This document shows, in pieces, positions 1 to 9,079 of a DNA stretch of 64,000 nucleotides; position 1 is the stretch's first letter; each line of letters opens with the position of its first letter. Below the pieces are notes generated by a model that worked only from the letters and a program-made list of their open reading frames with translations, ran no database searches and was not told the DNA's origin. Location of the stretch: positions 1 to 64,000 of the forward strand of contig NZ_PEBS01000013.1 of NCBI RefSeq assembly GCF_002869965.1, in the 5' to 3' direction. The position numbers and the translations under genes were made by a program. The DNA is from Janthinobacterium sp. ROICE36. Its GTDB lineage: Bacteria > Pseudomonadota > Gammaproteobacteria > Burkholderiales > Burkholderiaceae_D.

Positions 1-206
1 ATGCCGTTGGCAAACGGCAGATGTTGGCGCAGCCAGTCGAGCTTCGTTTCGCTCCACTCGACAACCGTCGTCCAACTCTCAGCGCCACTGATGACGGCGC
101 AGATCGCCGCCAGCAGCAACTCGTCGAGTCGATAGGGGCATTGCCGCGCACGTGGGTCGTTCAAGTCATCGAATGCTGCCACTAGAGAGATCGGTTCGTT
201 TGCCAT
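1..206 (-). mobile_element. ISAs1-family transposase, N-terminal part (cut by window edge)
   Basis: Reading the minus strand from the ATG at 206 gives 68 codons that run off the window edge without a stop. The peptide contains DLNDPRARQCPYRLDELL, then AAICAVISGAESW and KLDWLRQHLPFANG. This is the signature start of ISAs1-type (H-repeat-associated) DDE transposases: a DPR motif, a hydrophobic helix ending in SGA.SW, and the DWLR..LPF.NGIP stretch. The catalytic DDE domain would lie to the left of the window, so intactness cannot be judged. A likely IS end lies at 310. Family assignment is by recognition of these motifs. Confidence 0.85.
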
Positions 207-285
207 TTACGCGTCCAAATACCGAGAGTAAACGCCTTTCTCAACGTGTTTACAAGCAATATTTCACCCTATCGTCACTCCGAGC

Positions 286-310
286 ACCTACCCTTCATGC
301 AATCGCCCTG
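286..310 (-). repeat. Probable terminal inverted repeat of the ISAs1-type element
   Basis: Read inward from position 310 on the minus strand the sequence begins CAGGGCGATTGCATGAAGGG. ISAs1-family terminal repeats typically begin with CAGGG, and this sits about 100 bp upstream of the transposase start, the right distance for the element's left end. The partner repeat is outside the window, so the boundary and target duplication are inferred. Confidence 0.5.
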
Positions 311-391
311 GGCAGCGGGTCCGTCATTCACGCAAGGCACACAATCCACGCTATCATGCGCGTCATTCTCCACTGACATCGTGACCACATC

Positions 392-877
392 ATGACTTTG
401 CGCATACTCGCCACTGGCGGCACTTTCGACAAACACTACAACGAATTGAACGGTACTTTGGGCTTTTCCGACAGTCATTTGCCGGCAGCGATAGCCCGCG
501 CACGCATGACGGCACCCGTCGCATTGGAGCAACTGCCCCTGCTGGATTCGCTCGACATGCAGGATGCGGACCGCCAGCGCGTGCTGGCCTCGTGCCGCGC
601 GGCACAGGAAAAAGCCATCGTCATTATCCACGGCACCGACACCATGCGTGAAACGGCACAAGTGCTGGGCGCGGCGAACCTGCAGCAAACGGTGATTCTG
701 ACGGGCGCCATGATTCCCTACGAAATCGACAACTCCGATGCCCTGTTCAACCTGGGCTTTGCCTGTGGCGTGGCGCAAACCTTGCCAGCCGGCGTGTACG
801 TGGCCATGAATGGCCAGATCTTCGCCTGGGACAATGTGCAAAAGAACCGCGCCGCCGGGGTGTTCCAGCCCTTGTAA
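392..877 (+). CDS. Single-domain asparaginase-like protein
   Basis: This 161-residue protein corresponds only to the N-terminal domain of L-asparaginases (asparagine to aspartate plus ammonia). It carries both catalytic threonine signatures: ILATGGTFDK at residues 5-14 and HGTDTM near residue 80. It also has the VILTGAMIPYEIDNSDALFNL segment typical of the family, split here by no insertion. Classical type I and II enzymes are about 330 residues with a second domain completing the dimer interface, which is absent here. Short stand-alone versions occur in betaproteobacteria, so this is probably a genuine subfamily rather than a truncation. No signal peptide is seen, so it is probably cytoplasmic. 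Activity on asparagine is not proven. Confidence 0.8.
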   Translation: MTLRILATGGTFDKHYNELNGTLGFSDSHLPAAIARARMTAPVALEQLPLLDSLDMQDADRQRVLASCRAAQEKAIVIIHGTDTMRETAQVLGAANLQQTVILTGAMIPYEIDNSDALFNLGFACGVAQTLPAGVYVAMNGQIFAWDNVQKNRAAGVFQPL

Positions 878-946
878 GCCGTTGGCAGGCAGGATGCAAA
901 AAACAGACTGGAAAACGCTCTGACTGACATCCTGTCACAATTCAAC

Positions 947-972
947 AAGCTCGTTTTCAACGGGCTTTTTTA
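947..972 (+). terminator. Rho-independent terminator after the asparaginase gene
   Basis: AAGCTCG and CGGGCTT form a 7-bp stem (one G-U pair) around a 7-nt loop, followed directly by a run of T. Confidence 0.6.
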
Positions 973-1380
973 ACGTTTTTCACCTTTCATAAATTCAGCA
1001 ATACAACAGATTTCGTCGAATTATTATAGGCAAAACATCAAATTGCCAATACATTAATTTTATGTTGTAAAAAAACACCATCTATCATTTTTAAAAACAT
1101 CGATATCATTAAATATAAAACTGCAATTTCACAATTTAGTTAAATATTCTTCTGTATCTATAATTTATTGCCAAATCCGACACGGTTGATATGCATTTTT
1201 TCTTGCTGAGACGACATAATGTTTGCCTCGACAAGTCATAAGTGCATTTATAACAATATTGCGCTAAGTAGTCGTCCACTTCCCACCGATGTGGTTCCGC
1301 CTACCGCATATGAGCAGCCTGGTCATCTATCCGATGGCTGGATACGTGCTCGTGTGCCGCTTGTCGTTATTAAAACTACT
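973..1380. other. AT-rich intergenic region upstream of the TonB receptor gene
   Basis: About 400 bases without a plausible gene on either strand. The block from about 975 to 1220 is strikingly AT-rich compared with the GC-rich genes around it. It presumably holds the promoter and regulatory sites of the downstream receptor gene, but I see no clear -35/-10 pair or palindromic operator. Confidence 0.6.
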
Positions 1381-1397
1381 ACGGAGTAATTGTTACA

Positions 1398-4127
1398 ATG
1401 GCATTTAAAGAAAAAATTGGCGTGCGCAGCGTACGCCTGGCCCTGACCGTTCTGGCAGGTAGCGTCTTGTTCTCCGGCCAATCCATGGCGGACGAAGCAA
1501 TTCAAAAAGTTGAAATTACCGGTTCGAGTATCAAGCGTATCGCCGTCGAAGGCGCACTGCCTGTGCAGCGCCTGACGCAAGAAGCGATCGCCAAATCGGG
1601 CGCCACTTCGGTAGCCGACCTGATCCAGGCTCTGCCAGCCATGCAAGGCTTCACCATCGGCGCAGTTGCTGCCGGCTCCGATTCGGGCGGTAATACCAGT
1701 GCATCGCTGCACGGTATCGGCGAGTCCTACACCCTGGTACTGCTGAACGGCCGCCGCATCGCGCCACAAGGCTCCGGCACCACGGTCAACCTGAACGCCA
1801 TTCCGATGAGCGCCGTTGAGCGCGTCGAAATCCTGACCGACGGCGCTTCGGCCCTGTACGGCTCGGACGCCATCGCTGGCGTACTGAACTTCATCCTGAA
1901 GAAAAACCAGCAAGGCGCCACCCTGGAAGCCACCTATGGCGGTCCGGAAGACAAGGGCGGCAACGCCTGGAATACCAGCGTCACCTACGGTTTCGGCGAT
2001 CTGGACGAAGACCGCTTCAACGTGCTGTTGTCGTACCGCCACGACGAGCAATCGAAACTGCGCGCCAATGACCGCAAGTTCGCCGCTAGCTCGTATGTGC
2101 CATTCAGCCGCAACGGCAATAACTACATCTGGGACCGCACCAGCACCTCGGGTTCGCCAGCAGGCGCCACCGTTGCCTACAAGAGCGGTGCGCCATCGAC
2201 CGCGTTTTCGCCGTACCTGGCTAAAAATGGCAATTGCCCTGAAGGTTTCGACATCACCACCGCCAATGCACGCGCTTGTGGCTTCGACACTGGCTCCACC
2301 GTGGAAATTGTGCCGCAATCGAAACGCGACAGCCTGTTCTCCAAAGCAACGTACAAGCTGAACGACAACCTGAACGCATTCGCCGAACTGGCCTACTCGC
2401 GCTACGACCTGACGGCGCGTATCGCCGCCAATCCGATCCCGATTGCGATCTCGACGAAAAGCGCTCTGTACGCAGACTATGTGGCGCAATACTTGACGCC
2501 AGCGCAACGTAACGACATCAAATCGGTGACGGCCAACTACCGCAGCACCGACTTCGGCCTGCGCGCCAGCAACACCATCACCGAAACCAAACACATGGTC
2601 GTTGGTGTGGAAGGCGAACTGGGCGCGTGGAACTTCGAAAGCGGCCTGACCTGGTCGCAAAACTCGATCGACGAGCGCTACACCGGCGGTTACCAGAAGA
2701 GCAAGGAGTTCAAGGACATCCTCGCCAATCCGGACTTCAACCCGTTTGCAGCGACGCAAAAGCCATCCGTGCAAGCACAGGTCGCTGGCGCGCAATTCGT
2801 CGGTTCGGTGCGTACCGCATCGACCACCATGCGCGGCGTCGACACGCACGGTTCGCGTGAATTGTTCTCCTTGCCAGGCGGCAAGGCCAGCCTCGGTATC
2901 GGTGGCGACTACCGCACTTATACCTATGAGCAATCGCCAGGCAGCAATGCCACCGGCGACGACATCTACAACTTCAACACGAAGGCCGCCTACGACATGA
3001 GCCGCGACACCTACGGCGCGTTCGTCGAGTTGCTGGCACCGTTGACCAAGTCGTTCGAAATGACCGTTGGTGGCCGTCACGATGCTGTCAAGGCGATCGA
3101 TGACAAACTGAACAACAAAACTGTCGGCAAAAAAGACAGCGCCAATACCTACAAGGTATCGGCACGCTGGCAGCCAGTACAGACCGTGCTGATCCGCGGT
3201 TCGTACGGCACGGGTTTCAAGGCACCAAGCATGCTGGAAATTGCTCAGCCACTGGTCAATGCCGGCTTTACCGCCAAGAAATTTGATTGCCCATACCCAG
3301 GTTCGCCACTTTGCCGCGCAGAAGCAACGCAATACAACGCAGTATCGCAAGGCAATCCAGATCTGCAATCGGAAAAATCGAAACAGTTCACCTTGGGTTT
3401 CCGTGTAGAGCCTAGCTCGGCCTTCTCGTTCGGCGCCGACCTGTGGGATGTGAAACTGCGCAATGCCGTATCGGAAGTCTCCGAAGAGCAGGCATTTGCC
3501 GATCCGGTCAAGTATGCGTCGAGCTTCGGCGAATACATCGAGCCATCGACCGGTATCGCTTACTACGCGTTCAAGAAACTGTCGGTCAACATCGGCAAGA
3601 AGGAATACCGTGGTATCGACTGGGATCTGTCGGCCAACCACAAGTTTAACTTCGGTAAGCTGACTGCCCAATTGAGCGGTACGCACATGTTGCACGCCAA
3701 CTACACCAAAGCCGGCAGCGACGAGATCTACACCAGCAACATGAACTTCTTCGGCGACACCAACGAAGTCACGTTCCGCAACCTGATGAAGCTGACGACG
3801 ACCCTCGATACGGGCCGCCTGAGCAACACAGTGACCGTCAACTACCGTAACGGCTACACCGATGCAGCAGCAACTGTGTACAACCTGGCGACCAAAAAAG
3901 AAGAGAAAAACTTCCGCCTGCAAGTACCGTCGTACACCACGTTCGACTGGCAAGCACGTTTCGCCTTTGACAAGCAAACCACGATCCGCGCAGGTATCAA
4001 AAACCTGTTCGACCGTGCACCGCCGCTGTCGCTGCGCGCTTCGTCGGGCCACCAGGTTGGCTTCGACCCACGCTACGCCGATCCAATGATGCGTTCGTTC
4101 TACATCACCGGCAACTACAAGTTCTAA
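1398..4127 (+). CDS. TonB-dependent outer membrane receptor
   Basis: A 909-residue outer-membrane beta-barrel receptor for energised uptake of a large substrate (siderophore, glycan or similar; the substrate is not deducible). The N-terminus is a signal peptide with a basic start (KEKIGVRSVR), a hydrophobic core and likely cleavage after SMA at residue 31. It is followed by VEITGSSIKR and a plug domain (about residues 45-165) containing LNGRRIAPQGS and ERVEILTDGASALYGSDAI. The barrel follows and ends in the expected terminal phenylalanine (GNYKF). A GGAG lies 11 nt before the ATG. The gene stands alone with a strong terminator behind it and no TonB, ExbBD or sigma/anti-sigma partner nearby, so regulation is not evident. 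Confidence 0.92.
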   Translation: MAFKEKIGVRSVRLALTVLAGSVLFSGQSMADEAIQKVEITGSSIKRIAVEGALPVQRLTQEAIAKSGATSVADLIQALPAMQGFTIGAVAAGSDSGGNTSASLHGIGESYTLVLLNGRRIAPQGSGTTVNLNAIPMSAVERVEILTDGASALYGSDAIAGVLNFILKKNQQGATLEATYGGPEDKGGNAWNTSVTYGFGDLDEDRFNVLLSYRHDEQSKLRANDRKFAASSYVPFSRNGNNYIWDRTSTSGSPAGATVAYKSGAPSTAFSPYLAKNGNCPEGFDITTANARACGFDTGSTVEIVPQSKRDSLFSKATYKLNDNLNAFAELAYSRYDLTARIAANPIPIAISTKSALYADYVAQYLTPAQRNDIKSVTANYRSTDFGLRASNTITETKHMVVGVEGELGAWNFESGLTWSQNSIDERYTGGYQKSKEFKDILANPDFNPFAATQKPSVQAQVAGAQFVGSVRTASTTMRGVDTHGSRELFSLPGGKASLGIGGDYRTYTYEQSPGSNATGDDIYNFNTKAAYDMSRDTYGAFVELLAPLTKSFEMTVGGRHDAVKAIDDKLNNKTVGKKDSANTYKVSARWQPVQTVLIRGSYGTGFKAPSMLEIAQPLVNAGFTAKKFDCPYPGSPLCRAEATQYNAVSQGNPDLQSEKSKQFTLGFRVEPSSAFSFGADLWDVKLRNAVSEVSEEQAFADPVKYASSFGEYIEPSTGIAYYAFKKLSVNIGKKEYRGIDWDLSANHKFNFGKLTAQLSGTHMLHANYTKAGSDEIYTSNMNFFGDTNEVTFRNLMKLTTTLDTGRLSNTVTVNYRNGYTDAAATVYNLATKKEEKNFRLQVPSYTTFDWQARFAFDKQTTIRAGIKNLFDRAPPLSLRASSGHQVGFDPRYADPMMRSFYITGNYKF

Positions 4128-4153
4128 TTTGACGTTGTGAATTAGCTTGTCTG

Positions 4154-4193
4154 AAAAGCGCCTTGCACTTCACCGTGCAAGGCGCTTTTTTTT
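4154..4193 (+). terminator. Strong rho-independent terminator of the TonB receptor gene
   Basis: AAAAGCGCCTTGCAC and GTGCAAGGCGCTTTT form a perfect 15-bp stem with a 6-nt loop and a trailing T run. Confidence 0.9.
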
Positions 4194-4216
4194 ATGCGCC
4201 CGCACATTGCACAGGC

Positions 4217-4242
4217 GAAAAAAAGGAGCCGAAGCTCCTTTT
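4217..4242 (-). terminator. Terminator of rdgC
   Basis: On the minus strand AAAAGGAGC-TTCG-GCTCCTTTT forms a 9-bp stem with a UUCG tetraloop followed by T residues, just behind the rdgC stop. Confidence 0.88.
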
Positions 4243-4262
4243 CCGTACCTGTACAACCGCTT

Positions 4263-5159
4263 TTATGCAGTCGCTTCGCCGCCCAAAGCTTCCACCACGT
4301 CGGCCATCAGCTTGGCGAGCTCGCCCGTCATCAGCATCACGTCGCCGTCGAAACGCTCGTCGTCGTTCTTCGTGCTCGATTCCGTTTCCTTGATCACGTC
4401 CAGCGGCTTGACACTCTTGATGGCCAAGGACTCCGTCAGCACGAACGATATCTTGTCGTTCCAGGTCATGGCCAGGCGCGTGCACTGCTTGCCGGCCGCG
4501 ATGTGGCGGCGCACGTCGTCCGCTTCCAGGGTGTGGCGTACATAGCGCACGGTGGCCTTGCTTTCGCCCGTGGCGCGCAATTCCGTGTCCATGTCGACCG
4601 TGAAGCCGGCAGGCGCATCGTCGGCCTGCAGCCATTCCGTCATCACCGCCACGGGCGAGCGCTGCACGCGCAGGCTTTCCAGCGGCAGTTTGTCGACGGC
4701 TTTCAACAGCAGCTTGATGACTTCATCGGCTTTCGCCGGGCTGGCCGCATCGACCACCAGCCAGCCATTGACGGGGTCGATCCAGGTCCAGACGTTGCTG
4801 CGGATGCTGAAGGCGCGCGGCAACAGCTCGTCGGCCACGCGTTCCTTCAATTCTTTCATGGCTTTCTTGCCAGGCGCAAAACCTTGTGCTTCTTCCATCT
4901 CGGCAGCGCGGGCCTTGGCTACCTGGTTGATGACGGTCGCTGGCAGCAGTTTCTTTTCCGTGCCCAGCAAGATCAACATCTGCTTGTTGACCACGTGCAC
5001 CAGGCCACCGTTCGGGCGTGGCGTATCCCAGCCCTGGCGCATCAGATCCATGCTGGTCGCCGGCGTAAATTTGTTCGAGGACAAGGCCTCTTCCAGTTGT
5101 TCTGGCGTATAAGCCCATGGTGCGGGCAGGCGGTAAATCTGAAGATTCTTGAACCACAT
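4263..5159 (-). CDS. rdgC: Recombination-associated protein RdgC
   Basis: This 298-residue protein matches RdgC over its full length (E. coli about 303). It begins [11 protein letters not shown] and contains the conserved segments [35 protein letters not shown] and [15 protein letters not shown]. RdgC forms a ring-shaped dimer that binds double-stranded DNA without sequence specificity and modulates RecA loading. It acts in the nucleoid, and in some bacteria it affects DNA replication restart. The gene is monocistronic with its own terminator. It lies next to dinB, a DNA-damage gene on the same strand, but the roughly 120-bp gap suggests separate transcription. Confidence 0.95.
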   Translation of the reverse strand: MWFKNLQIYRLPAPWAYTPEQLEEALSSNKFTPATSMDLMRQGWDTPRPNGGLVHVVNKQMLILLGTEKKLLPATVINQVAKARAAEMEEAQGFAPGKKAMKELKERVADELLPRAFSIRSNVWTWIDPVNGWLVVDAASPAKADEVIKLLLKAVDKLPLESLRVQRSPVAVMTEWLQADDAPAGFTVDMDTELRATGESKATVRYVRHTLEADDVRRHIAAGKQCTRLAMTWNDKISFVLTESLAIKSVKPLDVIKETESSTKNDDERFDGDVMLMTGELAKLMADVVEALGGEATA

Positions 5160-5277
5160 AGTTTTTGTCTTCCGTTTGTTTCAGTAGTGCCAGGGGAACG
5201 CCATTCTACACTTTCGACACGGGAATGCCGTCAAAAACGCGGACTGGCGCGATGCTTGTAATCAATAGAGAATGCCG

Positions 5278-6459
5278 CTACAGGGCAGGAAACAGCTCCG
5301 CCTGGGCTGGCGCCTGCCGCGTCACCACGGCCGGATCGGACAAGGTCGAGATGCGCACGCCCAGCAGGCGGATTTTCTTTTCAAATGGCACGCGCCGCAA
5401 GCAATCGCGACTGGCGCGCAGGATGGCGGCGGCGTCCGCCGTGGCGCTGGGCAAGGTGATGTCGCGCGTGACGGTGCTGAAATCCTCGAAGCGCAGCTTG
5501 ATGCCCACGGTGCGCCCCGCCAGCGATTGCTTGTCGAGGTCGCCGGCCACGCGCGTACACAGGCTTTCCAGCTTTTCCGACAGGGTGGCGCGATCGCGCA
5601 CCACCTGCAAGTCGCGCTCGAACGTCGTTTCGCGGCTGACGGACTTGGTTTCCCGGCTCGTTTGCACGGGGCGCTCGTCGATGCCCAGCGCCGCCTGGTG
5701 CAGCCAGCCCGTGTACAGGTCGCCGAACTGCGTGCGCAGCATGGCCAGGTCGGCTTGCGCCAGTTCACCGATAGTAACGATGCCCAGGGCTTCGAGCTTG
5801 GCCGTGGCCTTCGGGCCGATGCCGTTGATCTTTTTTGCCGGCAAGGGCCACACGCGCGTTGCCATATCCTCGGGCGACAAAATGGTCAAGCCGTCGGGCT
5901 TTTCCAGGTCGGAACAGATTTTTGCCAGCAATTTGTTGGGCGCCAGGCCGACCGAGCACGACAGGCCCGTCGCCTCGAACACGGCCACCTTCAGGCGCGC
6001 CGCCATGGCCGGCGCCTGCTCGCCATATTCCGTCAGGTCGACATAGATTTCATCGATGCCCACGTTCTGGATGATGGGGCACAGATGGGCCACGGCTTGC
6101 TTGAAGCGGGCCGAATACTCGCGGTAAGCCTCGAAATCGGCGGGCAGCAGGATGCTGTCGGGCGCCAGTTTGGCGGCCTTCATGATGCCCATGGCGGAAA
6201 ACACGCCAAACTTGCGCGCCGCATAGGTGGAAGTGGTGACGACGCCGCGCCCCACGTAGTCGCGCATGCGCGCAAACTGCCGCGTGCCATCTTCCAGCAA
6301 CATGGGTTGCTGCAGGCGCCCGCCGCCGATGACGACGGCTTCGCCGCGCAATGCGGGATATTTCAGCAGTTCCACGGAGGCAAAGAAGGCATCCATGTCC
6401 AGGTGGGCAATCCAGCGGCGGGCGGGTGGCTCGGGAAGTGGGGAGGCAGATGTGGTCAA
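5278..6459 (-). CDS. dinB: DNA polymerase IV (translesion, Y family)
   Basis: Error-prone lesion-bypass polymerase. Visible motifs are HLDMDAFFASVE (catalytic Asp), the little-finger and HhH segment KKINGIGPKATAKLEALGI, SVGLAPNKLLAKICSD, and NVGIDEIYVDL with the second and third acidic ligands. The C-terminus QAELFPAL resembles a beta-clamp-binding peptide. I place the start at the TTG at 6459 (393 residues). It has GAGG five bases upstream, and the LexA box at 6480-6495 must lie outside the coding region. Longer open frames would run through that operator. A GTG at 6465 is the alternative but overlaps the Shine-Dalgarno. Expected to be induced in the SOS response. Confidence 0.93.
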   Translation of the reverse strand: MTTSASPLPEPPARRWIAHLDMDAFFASVELLKYPALRGEAVVIGGGRLQQPMLLEDGTRQFARMRDYVGRGVVTTSTYAARKFGVFSAMGIMKAAKLAPDSILLPADFEAYREYSARFKQAVAHLCPIIQNVGIDEIYVDLTEYGEQAPAMAARLKVAVFEATGLSCSVGLAPNKLLAKICSDLEKPDGLTILSPEDMATRVWPLPAKKINGIGPKATAKLEALGIVTIGELAQADLAMLRTQFGDLYTGWLHQAALGIDERPVQTSRETKSVSRETTFERDLQVVRDRATLSEKLESLCTRVAGDLDKQSLAGRTVGIKLRFEDFSTVTRDITLPSATADAAAILRASRDCLRRVPFEKKIRLLGVRISTLSDPAVVTRQAPAQAELFPAL

Positions 6460-6479
6460 GGACACCTCGCGGTAGGATA

Positions 6480-6495
6480 CTGTAGTTATATACAG
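6480..6495 (-). promoter_or_regulatory. LexA (SOS) box upstream of dinB
   Basis: The sequence on the dinB strand is CTGTATATAACTACAG, a CTGT-N8-ACAG palindrome one or two bases from the enterobacterial consensus. It lies 21 bp before the proposed dinB start. The divergent S9 peptidase gene starts about 105 bp away and might share it, but the position fits dinB. Confidence 0.85.
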
Positions 6496-6601
6496 TATCG
6501 CTGGAAATGCCCGTGGATGCAAGTTGAAACGCACGCGCACCGCAGTTGCTTTTCTCAATGGCAAGATTACAATCCTGACACAACTATTCAAAGGAGTCGC
6601 C

Positions 6602-8767
6602 TTGTCCATTACCCATCATGCTGCGCGCCACCGGTCCGCCTGGCTATCCATCCTGCCGGCCCTGCTGTTGTCCACCCTGGCGCCATCCGCGCTGGCCGAC
6701 ACCACCGCCGTTGCCACGTCCACCGCGCCGGTCGCCGCCAAGACAGCCTGGCAGGAAACGCGCCACGGCACGGTCGTCACGGACGACTACCGCTGGCTGC
6801 AAAAGAAAACCGATCCTGCCGTGATCGCTTACCTGAATGCGGAAAACGCCTACACGGCCGCCGTCACGGACCCGATCCAGCCGCTGGCCGACAAGGTGAC
6901 TGCGGAAGTCAAGGGCCGCATGCAGGAAGTGGACCTGTCCGTGCCTGCGCGCCAAGGTAACTTTTACTATTACACGCGCACGGAAGCGGGCAAGCAATAC
7001 CCGCTGCATTGCCGCCGCCCTGTCGGCGCCAGCGGTGCCTACGATGCGCAGGCGGTCGAAGAAATCCTGTTGGACCAGAATCAATTGGCCGAAGGCCACA
7101 AATTCTTTGCTGTGCGCGCGTTTGCCATCAGCCCGAATGAACAATTGCTGGCCTACACCACCGACACGACGGGTTTCCGCCAGTATGAGCTGCATGTCAA
7201 GGATTTGAAAACGGGCAAGTTGCTGGGCGACAGCATGCCGCGCGTGACATCGCTGGCCTGGGCGGCGGACAATGCCACCCTGATGCTGGCCCAGGAAGAC
7301 GCCACCACCAAGCGCTCGGACCGATTGTTCCGTCTGGCCCTGGGCGGCGCGCCGCAGCAGGTCTACCACGAGCCGGTGGAACAGTTCGCCATCAATGTGG
7401 GCCGCACGCAAGACAAGCGCTTCTTCGTGCTGACCTCGGGCAGCACGGATACCAGCGAAGTGCTGCTGCTGCCAACCAGCAAGCCGGAAGGCAGTTTCCA
7501 GAGCGTGCTGAAACGCGAAAAAGGCCATCGCTACGTCGTCGAGCACCGCGACGGCCAGCTGTATATTCTCACCAACAAGGAGGCGAAGAATTTCCGCGTC
7601 GTCAGCGCGCCGCTGTCCGCGCCGCAGCCGAAACACTGGAAACGCGTCGTGCCGCACAACAAGGATGCCGTGATCCAGTCCATCGACGTCTTCCAGGGCT
7701 ACCTGGTGGTGATGGAAAAGGCGCGTGCCCTGAACCGCGCGCGCATCTATGATTTCGCGCAAAAGAATTGGAAGACGGTGCAGTTCGACGACCCTGTCTA
7801 CCTGGCGACGGCGGCCGGCACGCCAGAATTTAGCGCCACGCAATTTCGCATGTCTTACCAGTCGCCCGTCACGCCGCCCACCGTCATCGACGTCAACATG
7901 CAAGACGGCAAGCGCACGGTGCTGAAACAGCAGGAAATCGTCGGCGGCTTTGATGGCAGCCGCTACACCACGCAGCGCCTGTGGGTGAAGGCGCGTGATG
8001 GCGTGCAAGTGCCGCTGTGGGTCGTCTACAAGAAAGGCGTCAAGCTCGACGGTTCCGCACCGCTGCTGCTGTACTCGTACGGCTCGTATGGCATTTCCAC
8101 GGAAGCCAGTTTTTCCATCAGCCGCATCAGCCTGCTGGAACGGGGCGTGATCTATGCGCAAGCGCATATCCGCGGCGGCACGGACATGGGCGAAGCCTGG
8201 CATGAAGACGGCATGCTGATGAAGAAGAAAAACACTTTCAATGACTTCATCGACAGCGCCGACTACCTGGTGCGCGAAAAATGGACCAGCCCGAACCGCC
8301 TGATCATCCAGGGCGGCAGCGCCGGCGGCTTGCTGATGGGCGCCGTTGTCAACATGCGTCCCGAACTGTTCCACGCCGTGCATGCGGCCGTACCGTTTGT
8401 CGACGTGATGAATACCATGATGGACGCCAGCCTGCCCCTGACGACGGGCGAATACCTGGAATGGGGCGACCCGAACCAGAAAGCGGCCTACGACTACATG
8501 CTCAGCTACTCGCCCTACGACAACATTGCCCGCAAGAATTACCCGGCCATGCTGGTGACGACGGGCCTCAACGACAGCCAAGTCATGTACTGGGAACCGG
8601 CCAAGTATGTGGCCAAGCTGCGCGCCTATAAAACGGACAGCAATCCCTTGCTGCTGAAAACGAATATGGGCGCCGGCCATGGCGGCGCATCGGGCCGCTA
8701 CAACGCCATCGCCGAGAATGCGTTTAATATGGCTTGGATGCTCTCCCAATGGAATATCACTGAATAA
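6602..8767 (+). CDS. Secreted oligopeptidase B-like S9 serine peptidase
   Basis: A 721-residue prolyl-oligopeptidase-family enzyme, closest in motif content to oligopeptidase B. An N-terminal seven-bladed propeller is followed by an alpha/beta-hydrolase domain. The nucleophile lies in QGGSAGGLLMG, the acid in GLNDSQVMYWEPAKYV and the histidine in MGAGHGGASGRY. GEYLEWGDPN is an oligopeptidase B hallmark linked with basic-residue recognition. The start is taken as TTG 6602, since AAGGAG lies 5 bases upstream and the product then begins with a signal peptide (ILPALLLSTLAPSALA). A longer frame from 6524 would bury that signal. The enzyme is probably periplasmic, unlike E. coli PtrB, and cleaves short peptides. 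Confidence 0.9.
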   Translation: MSITHHAARHRSAWLSILPALLLSTLAPSALADTTAVATSTAPVAAKTAWQETRHGTVVTDDYRWLQKKTDPAVIAYLNAENAYTAAVTDPIQPLADKVTAEVKGRMQEVDLSVPARQGNFYYYTRTEAGKQYPLHCRRPVGASGAYDAQAVEEILLDQNQLAEGHKFFAVRAFAISPNEQLLAYTTDTTGFRQYELHVKDLKTGKLLGDSMPRVTSLAWAADNATLMLAQEDATTKRSDRLFRLALGGAPQQVYHEPVEQFAINVGRTQDKRFFVLTSGSTDTSEVLLLPTSKPEGSFQSVLKREKGHRYVVEHRDGQLYILTNKEAKNFRVVSAPLSAPQPKHWKRVVPHNKDAVIQSIDVFQGYLVVMEKARALNRARIYDFAQKNWKTVQFDDPVYLATAAGTPEFSATQFRMSYQSPVTPPTVIDVNMQDGKRTVLKQQEIVGGFDGSRYTTQRLWVKARDGVQVPLWVVYKKGVKLDGSAPLLLYSYGSYGISTEASFSISRISLLERGVIYAQAHIRGGTDMGEAWHEDGMLMKKKNTFNDFIDSADYLVREKWTSPNRLIIQGGSAGGLLMGAVVNMRPELFHAVHAAVPFVDVMNTMMDASLPLTTGEYLEWGDPNQKAAYDYMLSYSPYDNIARKNYPAMLVTTGLNDSQVMYWEPAKYVAKLRAYKTDSNPLLLKTNMGAGHGGASGRYNAIAENAFNMAWMLSQWNITE

Positions 8768-8780
8768 TGTGAAAAAGCGC

Positions 8781-8809
8781 TTGCACAAGGATTTCTGTCA
8801 TCCTATAAT
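8781..8809 (+). promoter_or_regulatory. Promoter of the first tRNA-Val/Asp unit
   Basis: TTGCAC (8781-8786) and a perfect TATAAT (8804-8809) are separated by 17 bases and lie 57 bp before the tRNA. Confidence 0.85.
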
Positions 8810-8865
8810 AGCGCCTCTTCCAGACGTGGTGACAAACGTCGGGATGGTTTTCTGAGACAAGCAAC

Positions 8866-8941
8866 GGGTGCTTAGCTCAGTTGGTAGAGCGGCGCCCTTA
8901 CAAGGCGTAGGTCGGGAGTTCGAGCCTCTCAGCACCCACCA
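8866..8941 (+). tRNA. tRNA-Val (anticodon TAC), copy 1
   Basis: A 76-nt cloverleaf. The acceptor GGGTGCT pairs with AGCACCC, the D-loop is TAGCTCAGTTGGTAGAG, the anticodon loop CTTACAA has TAC, the T-arm contains GTTCGAGC, and CCA is encoded at 8939-8941. It is transcribed together with tRNA-Asp. Confidence 0.97.
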
Positions 8942-8995
8942 AATCAGAAAACTGTCCAGTGCTTCATGGATCAGCAATACAGATCATACGAGCTT

Positions 8996-9072
8996 GGAGT
9001 GGTAGTTCAGTTGGTTAGAATACCGGCCTGTCACGTCGGGGGTCGCGGGTTCGAGTCCCGTCCGCTCCGCCA
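8996..9072 (+). tRNA. tRNA-Asp (anticodon GTC), copy 1
   Basis: A 77-nt cloverleaf. The acceptor GGAGTGG pairs with CCGCTCC (one U-G pair), the anticodon loop CTGTCAC carries GTC, the T-arm contains GGTTCGAGTCC, and CCA is encoded at 9070-9072. It lies 54 bases behind tRNA-Val. Confidence 0.97.
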
Positions 9073-9079
9073 ATAAAAG

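Noticed and set aside
1323..4052. A 909-codon open frame antisense to the TonB receptor gene
   Set aside because: It has no domain, no Shine-Dalgarno and a composition expected from the antisense of GC-rich codons. The receptor on the plus strand has full family motifs.
6644..8788. A 714-codon open frame antisense to the S9 peptidase gene
   Set aside because: It is His/Arg/Gly-rich shadow coding without motifs; the plus strand encodes a complete peptidase.
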